Below are positions 58,165 through 64,000 of a stretch of DNA of 64,000 bases, piece by piece. Source of the DNA: Deinandra increscens subsp. villosa (Eukaryota > Streptophyta > Magnoliopsida > Asterales > Asteraceae). The stretch covers positions 89,312,000 through 89,375,999 of the forward strand of contig JBCNJP010000010.1 in NCBI GenBank assembly GCA_039602395.1, in the 5' to 3' direction. The first letter of the stretch is position 1. Each line of letters begins with the position of its first letter. The notes beneath the pieces were generated by a model. The model saw only the letters and a program-made list of their open reading frames with translations. It searched no databases and was not told where the DNA came from. The position numbers and the translations under genes are program-made.

Positions 58165-58791
58165 TGTACCTTCCATTACGTTTGCATCAACATATTTGTT
58201 TATATTCGTTTTGTTGTAAATGGGAGTCTATTGATTGCTGAAATAACAATAAGATGCATCCATTATACCAACCAATATTTTCCGCTTTCCCATTGAGAAT
58301 GGTTGCCCAAGTGGAGACCTTCAAGAAGGTCACTCATCTTGCGGTTGCTCCCACCCAAACACACTTGGAGTTTTCCTCTCATCCATAACCAATTAGCTCA
58401 AATGCAATAAGTATATCTCAAATGCAATAAGTATATCTCAAATAGGACATTTCTGTGACCCTATGATATTTCATATCCAATTTGACTGTGGTATTTAAAC
58501 ATAAGGCATTTTACTTTTTTTTATAATTATGACCCTTTTACATTAATTAGCTTCATATCTAACATTTATTTTCAAGAACTGGATTGTGTTAGTAAAAGAA
58601 GATTAGGAATGACATTGCTGGGGTTGGGTGGAGAATTTGTAGCGCTACGTGAACTTAGCTCACTATTACGTAGTAGGTCCGGACTTCAAGGCACGTATAA
58701 GTCTAAAATGAAGAAATTTGATTCTTTGTTGAAGTTAAATCTACGTTTGGGTTCACATGTGGAATGGGTGAGTTAAGGTTAAAAGTATGTT
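58165..58791. other. Non-coding spacer with a short tandem duplication
   Basis: No gene recognised. The word CTCAAATGCAATAAGTATAT is repeated in tandem at about 58396-58437. Confidence 0.55.
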
Positions 58792-58796
58792 AATAA

Positions 58797-59008
58797 TATA
58801 ATGCTAATGAAGAGAATATAATTTCATTGCTTTACAAGAGAAATACAGAGGCCATATATAGGCAAATACAAAGGTACAACAAAGAGAGGGATATGCATGC
58901 TTAAAGTAATAAGACTAATTGATCTTGAAGAATTCTAACCAAACACACGGACGTGTAAACATAGGAGGAAATCACAATCTTTAATGTAATTGATCTCTAG
59001 CCTTAATA
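58797..59008 (-). mobile_element. Copia-3 3' LTR
   Basis: 212 bp, plus orientation TATAATGCTAATG...GCCTTAATA, preceded on its right by the polypurine tract. It differs from the other LTR by about a dozen substitutions by eye. Confidence 0.92.
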
Positions 59009-62000
59009 TGCCCCCGCAAGATGGAGGATCCGTCGGAAACTCCAATCTTGGACCGGAAGGTGTGGAACAGACCACAGGCAAGCGGTTTAGTGATCACATC
59101 CGCAAGCTGATCGTTTGAGAGAACATGAAGAACCTGTAATTAATGTACCATCTTGTATTTTTCCCCGAATAAAATGATAATCTAGCCCACATGTTTCATC
59201 CTCGAATGGTAAACAGGATTGGCGCACATATAGGTGGCACCATCATTATCACAGAATAGAGTAGGTGGCGATGAGAGTTGCAAACCAAGTTCCAATAGGA
59301 GATTTTGCACCCACGAAAGTTCAGCAGCACCACTAGCCAAGGCTTTATACTCCGCCTCAGTGGATGAACGAGATACAGACTTCTGGCGGGATGAGCGCAA
59401 GGAAAGGATGTTAGAGCCAAGATAGACTAGATAAGCGGTCGTGGAACGACCGCCATCAGCAATGCCACCCCAGTCATAATCAGTGAAGGCTGTGAGTGTA
59501 AGAGGGGATCGACGACTGAGAAACAGACCATGATGAATGGTCCCTTTCAAGTATTGAAGTACACGCTTCAAGGCTTGCCAGTGAAGCTGAATCGGCGCAT
59601 GCATGTATTGTGAAAGTTTATTAACTGCAAAGGAGACATCAGGGCGAGTAAATGCCAAGTATTAGAGGGAGCCCATTAGTTGACGGTACGAAGTGGGATC
59701 GGTGCTGGGAAAGCCATCTGCAGCAGAGAGAGCAGCTGTAGAGCTCATGGGTGTGGAAGCAGGTTTTGCACCATCCATTTTGAACTTCGCAAGAAGATTC
59801 TAAACATGAGCGTGTTGTGAAAGGAACAGACCATTAGGTGTAGAGATCACTTCAATGCCAAGAAAATGATGCAACATACCAAGATCTTTAAGGGAGAACT
59901 TGGCAGATAACGCGCTAACAACATGCTGAAGGAAGGCGGTATGACTTCCTGTTAAGACAATTACATACCTTAGAAAGTATGAAACAATTCCACCTCTGTT
60001 GTAGATGAATAGTGATGGGTCTGCCAATGACTTTTTAAAACCAAGAGTAAGAAAAATATTAGTTAGCTTCGTGTACCACGCCCGTGGGGCTTGTTTGAGC
60101 CCATAAAGAGATTTGCGAAGTTTGCAAATATGAGTGGGGAAGTCTGGATGAGCATAGCCAAGAGGTTGAGACATGTAAACATCCTCATGCAAGGAGCCAT
60201 GAAGGAAGGCGTTATTTACATCTAGTTGTCGAATGGACCAGTTGTTAGCTAGAGCAATAGCGAGAAGGATCCTTATGGTAACAGGTTTCATAACAGGACT
60301 AAATGTTTCAAAGTAATCCTTACCATATTCATGGAGAAATCCTTTGGCAACTAAACGAGCTTTGTATTTGTCAATGGACCCGTCGGGATGGGGTTTTATA
60401 CGAAAAACCGACTTGCAGCCAATGGGCTTTTGATTATTGGGCAGAACCAGATCCCATGTTGCATTTTGTAAGAGAGCATTAAACTCTTGATCCATGGCTT
60501 TGCGCCATTTCGGATCTTTTGAGGCTTGAGTGTGAGTGGTAGGTGTAACGAAGGACGGAAGAGGATGGAGTGTGGTGTGATTAACGAAGGTAGAGTTGAA
60601 GTATTTGGGATTGGGTTAACGGTGGCGTTGAGGCCGAGACGGGGCAGACTGAGAGGGTACGGAGTCAGAGGTAGCGGACGGAGCCGATGGAGTAGTTTTA
60701 GTGTAGGAGTTAGTGATGGGTGAGCTTGCGAGGAGGGTTTCATGGGTGGCGGAATCAGGTGTGGGTGGCGAAGTCAGATGTGGGGTGGTAGGCGGATCAA
60801 CCTGATGTTGGGGTGGTGGATCATTTTGGTCAAAATGAATAGGAATGGGAGGGGGAATTGGGCTGGGAGAGTGGGCTTGGGAACATGAGGGAGCTGGGGA
60901 CATGGTAGAAGTTGAGGGAGTAGGAAAGTGAATGTAGTCTCCAAAGAATTCTTCAACTGTTGGAAGATTAGTGTTGGGAGTGAAATTTTTTTTTTGTAAG
61001 GGAACTCCATTTCAACAAATTCTACATGACGAGAATGATAAAGTCGGTTAGAGTTGTATTCATAACATTTGAATGACGATTTAGAGGATGAGTAACCCAA
61101 AAAGATGCATTGTTCGGAGCGAGGGTGAAGTTTAGATTTGGCATAAGGGCGAAGCCACGGATAACATAAACATCCAAAGGGTTTAAGTTTAGCATAGGAG
61201 GGTTGTTTGTTGTAGAGAAGATCATACGGGCTCTAGAAATTAAGGATGGGTGTGGGGAGGTGGTTGATCAGGTGGACTGCCATTTGAAACGCATGCGTCC
61301 AGAATGATAGCGGGAGGCTAGCATAATGGAGAAGAGCAAGACCGGTTTCCACGATGTGGCGATGTCATGGTTCGGCGACACCATTTTGCTCCGAAGTATG
61401 CGGGGGGGGGGGGGGGTAGTGAAGTGCGAGATCCATTGAGCTTGAAGATACGAGCTTAGGCCAATGTATTCGCCACCATTGTCGGTGAACAGAGAGACAA
61501 GAGGCGTGGCAAAAAAAAAATTCAGCAAGTTCTTTAATTTGTGGAAACAACTTAGCGACATCAGATTTATTTTTCATGGGATAAAGCCAAATATACTTAG
61601 TGTGGTAATCAAGAAAGATAATATAGTAACCAAATCCATCAACGGATTTTTGCACCGGTCCCCACACATCGGAGTAAATTAATTGCAATGGTTTAGTAGT
61701 AGTGAACGAATTCATGCCAAAAGAGTCCTTGCAACTTTTATTGATAGAACAGGAGCTACAATGAAAATTATGCAAATTAAAATGAGGTCCTAAATTTTTG
61801 GCAATACTCTTGAAAATACGAATAGATGGATGGCCAAGCTTGTGATGCCAATCAAGAGATGAAGTTGATGAAACGGCATTTATTTAAGGCATGGATGGAA
61901 GGTTGGCATAGTAGACATCAAGATAGTTGTCCCCCCGCATTAGACGTGCCCCCGTGCGAAGATCCTTGACATAAAAATGAGTGGGAAAAAATTCCACAGA

Positions 62001-63196
62001 AACATGGTTAGTCTTGCATAGTTTAGCAACTGAAATGAATTGTTTTTGAAAGTGAGGAACAAATAATATATCTTGTAGTGTAATTAAACCAGATGGTGTA
62101 GTGAGGTGAGTTAGACCAAGATGAGTTATAGAGATAGTAGTACCATCGCCGAGGATGATTTCATCAGGGCCACCATACTTAGAGAGAGTGTGAAGAGACG
62201 TACGATCAGAGGTGACATGATGTGAGGCACCGCTTTCAAACATCCAAGTGGAGGATGGAAGCGCATGGGATGTAGTAGCATTGGCAACAAGTGCAATTGG
62301 ACTTTGTGAGGAGACACCACCTACAGAAACTTGATTTGCAACGAGGAACTTTTGAAGCTTCCGGCAGTCCTTGGTGTCATGACCTGGAATATTGCAATAA
62401 TTACAAAAAGAACGATTATTAGAAACACGATTACCGCCTTGATTCTGAGGGTCGGAGTTCCACTGTTGACGACCTAAGTGATTGTAGAAATGGCTGTGGG
62501 AGCTGTTAGCACCAGGACGTGATTGTCTTTGTGTGTATGTCACAGTGGGCATAACAGAAGGTGATGGAGAAACCGTCTGCTTGATGTTGCGTTCAAAGTC
62601 CACCAATTTTTCATATAACTCTGAGAAAGTGATCGGGTTATCACGAGCTTCTAGGGCGGCTGCGATTGTATTGAACTCATCACCAAGTTGGCCTAACACA
62701 TAGACCAAAAGATCTTCATCAGGGATGGGATGTTGGACAAGGGCAAGTGCGTCGGCGATAGCTTTCATGTCGTGAAGGAAGTCGGAGACCGAACGAGACC
62801 CTTGCGGGTTCTTTGCAAGTTTGGCTTTGAGGGAGACTATCCTTGAACGAGAGGGGTTGGCATAGCTAGTAACCAAACGAGTCCAGGCTTCCTGCGATGT
62901 AGAGGCTGAGGCGATCAGAGGCTGGATCGAGTCCGAGCAACTGCGAGTATGGTAGCGAGGAAGATCCGATCTTGACGATACCAGAGAGTATACTATGGGT
63001 TTGCAACGAATGAGCCAGACAACATTTTTGCTGGGGATGGTGGTGCACCGGTTATAAAGCGCTCAAGATCGAGGCCGATTAGGGTGGAGCGAATCTGTTG
63101 CTACCACACTAGAAAATCGGTTGTTGTAAGCGTAATCGTGAAGTGGGTGGCAGCGGTAAGGGAGATGACAGCAACCGGAGGTGTGGTGGTCGACAT
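59009..63196 (-). pseudogene. Copia-3 gag-pol remnant
   Basis: Gag starts MSTTTPPVAVISLTAATHFT at 63196, stops near 63100 and continues (62876-61884: SVSDFLHDMKAIADALALVQ), with zinc knuckle C-N-Y-C-N-I-P-G-H-D-T-K-D-C (~62400). The protease motif reads WMFESGA (~62236), Glu in place of the catalytic Asp. Integrase has WHHKLGHP and CSSCSINKSC, then IYSDVWGPVQKS and DNGGEY, with shifts at an A9 run (~61511) and a G14 run (~61403). RT (60495-59800) includes KPIGCKSVFRIKPHPDGSID and QLDVNNAFLHG. The YxDD segment lacks both aspartates (59961/59962) through a 6-bp in-frame loss. RNase H retains SRSSTEAEYKALA (~59350). Enzymatically dead. Confidence 0.92.
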
Positions 63197-63245
63197 GGTC
63201 ACCGGGAAAAAAAGTAAGAAGGGATCGACTCTGTAGAGTATAGGT

Positions 63246-63258
63246 GCTCTAGATACCA
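63246..63258 (-). promoter_or_regulatory. Copia-3 primer-binding site
   Basis: Minus strand TGGTATCTAGAGC, directly adjacent to the LTR. Compared with the usual TGGTATCAGAGC it has one extra T, so pairing to initiator tRNA-Met would need a bulge. Confidence 0.7.
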
Positions 63259-63470
63259 TATAATGGTTATGAAGAGAATATAATTTCATTGATTTACAAG
63301 AGAAATACAGAGGCCATATATAAGCAAATACAAAGGTACAAAAAAGAGAGGGATATACATGCTTAAAATAATAAGACTAATTGATCTTGAAGAATTCTAA
63401 CCAAATATACGGACATGTAAACATAGGAGGAAATCACAATCTTTAATGTAATTGATCTCTAGCCTTAATA
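63259..63470 (-). mobile_element. Copia-3 5' LTR
   Basis: 212 bp, plus orientation TATAATGGTTATG...GCCTTAATA, followed by the TSD AATAA. Confidence 0.92.
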
Positions 63471-63475
63471 AATAA

Positions 63476-64000
63476 TTCTTAGTATTTAGTTTTACTTTGA
63501 CTCTAGATAATTATGTGTTCAGTAATGTTCATCTAGTACGCAAGAGGCGAATAAGTTTTATTTAGTTTCCTAGTTTAAGTCTATTTAAAAATATTGGGTT
63601 GTAAGTTAGTTTTAGTATAAATACTGCTTAGTATTTGATGTTTTATGTGTAGGTTTTTCTTCAACATTTATAAACAAAATAATTTATGGAGGAGCTTCCA
63701 CAAAACTTCGTGTGTATTAGTATTACGTTTTTTGATCCAATCATTTCCAACATTTTTTAATTCGAAACTGAGCTTTTTTTCAGGAACCAAATGGACTAAT
63801 TGTCTAATCTTAAGAATAACCATGCCAAACTTTTAAGCTACAAATCTAAATTTATCACTCACCTAAAGTCATAACAAAACAGAGGTTCAATAAGCACTTA
63901 CCATTTCTTTATTTTCCTTAACCAATTAACCACCACATAAGTTTCAATTAAATGGGAAATCAAATTTTGTTATACTACTATATAATATCTTAATGACAAT
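63476..64000. other. Non-coding DNA to window end
   Basis: AT-rich, no gene or element recognised. A 63-codon frame at 63645-63836 has no domain and is not called. Confidence 0.5.

Larger units (their letters stand above)
58797..63470 (-). mobile_element. Complete Copia element (Copia-3) with TA...TA LTR ends
   Basis: 212-bp LTRs (58797-59008 and 63259-63470) bound a 4.25-kb internal region, and a perfect 5-bp TSD AATAA flanks it (58792-58796, 63471-63475). LTR ends in sense are TATTAAGG...CATTATA, i.e. TA...TA instead of TG...CA, in both copies. PBS-like TGGTATCTAGAGC at 63258-63246 and polypurine tract CTTGCGGGGGCA at 59020-59009 fit minus-strand orientation. Gene order gag-PR-IN-RT-RH is Copia. 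Several lesions inactivate it. Confidence 0.93.

Noticed and set aside
59182..62876. Host genes for RNase H/RT-like or zinc-knuckle proteins
   Set aside because: All frames belong to one Copia element bounded by LTRs and a TSD.
1..64000. CRISPR array, prokaryotic operon or phage
   Set aside because: No direct-repeat/spacer pattern and no bacterial gene organisation; the DNA is eukaryotic with spliceosomal introns and plant transposons.

Overview
This window looks like repeat-rich plant nuclear DNA, most likely from a eudicot. The evidence is one spliced host gene with GT/GC-AG introns and a dense, nested set of LTR retrotransposons, hAT, MULE, CACTA, Tourist and SINE copies. I cannot name the species; Asteraceae is only an impression from the repeat style. 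Two runs of exactly 500 N (12299-12798 and 34673-35172) look like fixed-size scaffold joins, so adjacency across them is not proven.

Left part (1-12298). A minus-strand chromovirus-type Gypsy element runs off the left edge; its 5' LTR is 353-2471 with a tRNA-Met type primer site at 337-349. A clean solo LTR (4015-6384, TSD CATTC) follows, then a decayed 14-3-3 pseudogene with a SINE inside it, and then the only convincing host gene: an FVE/MSI4-type WD40 histone-binding protein (8571-12225). Ten of its exons are readable, intron 2 is GC-AG, a hAT derivative sits in intron 2 and a MULE-type MITE in intron 4. The 3' third of the gene is lost at the first gap.

Middle (12799-31545). An LTR carrying two tRNA-like modules and a hAT element with a BED zinc-finger remnant abuts a 5'-truncated plus-strand Gypsy (16916-22108), which is itself interrupted by a hAT with perfect 8-bp TSD. 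A minus-strand LTR remnant, unassigned AT-rich DNA, a MULE-like element packed with CGACCGT/ACGGTCG motifs (itself hit by a hAT) and a Tourist MITE follow.

Copia region (31163-43795). Copia-1 (31546-34672) is cut by the second gap. A second Copia-type element (35173-43384) has a gag but no readable pol. The host DNA around the two is the same ~380-bp sequence, each copy showing the empty site of the other insertion, so this may be two haplotypes joined in one scaffold or a real duplication.

Right part (43796-64000). A CACTA 5' end leads into a 13.2-kb minus-strand Gypsy tandem structure (44934-58164; internal end-LTR-internal-LTR-internal end, about 9-kb period). It carries a coiled-coil ORF upstream of gag, a possible 89-nt intron in gag, a duplicated polypurine tract and tRNA-like pairs in both LTRs. 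A complete but dead Copia element (58797-63470) with TA...TA LTR ends and a two-aspartate deletion in its reverse transcriptase closes the window.

Except for the FVE homologue nothing here appears to be a working host gene. The points most worth following are the conserved tRNA-like pair inside LTRs, the extra ORF1 and putative intron of the right-hand Gypsy, the three hairpins in the gag-only element, and the reciprocal empty sites.
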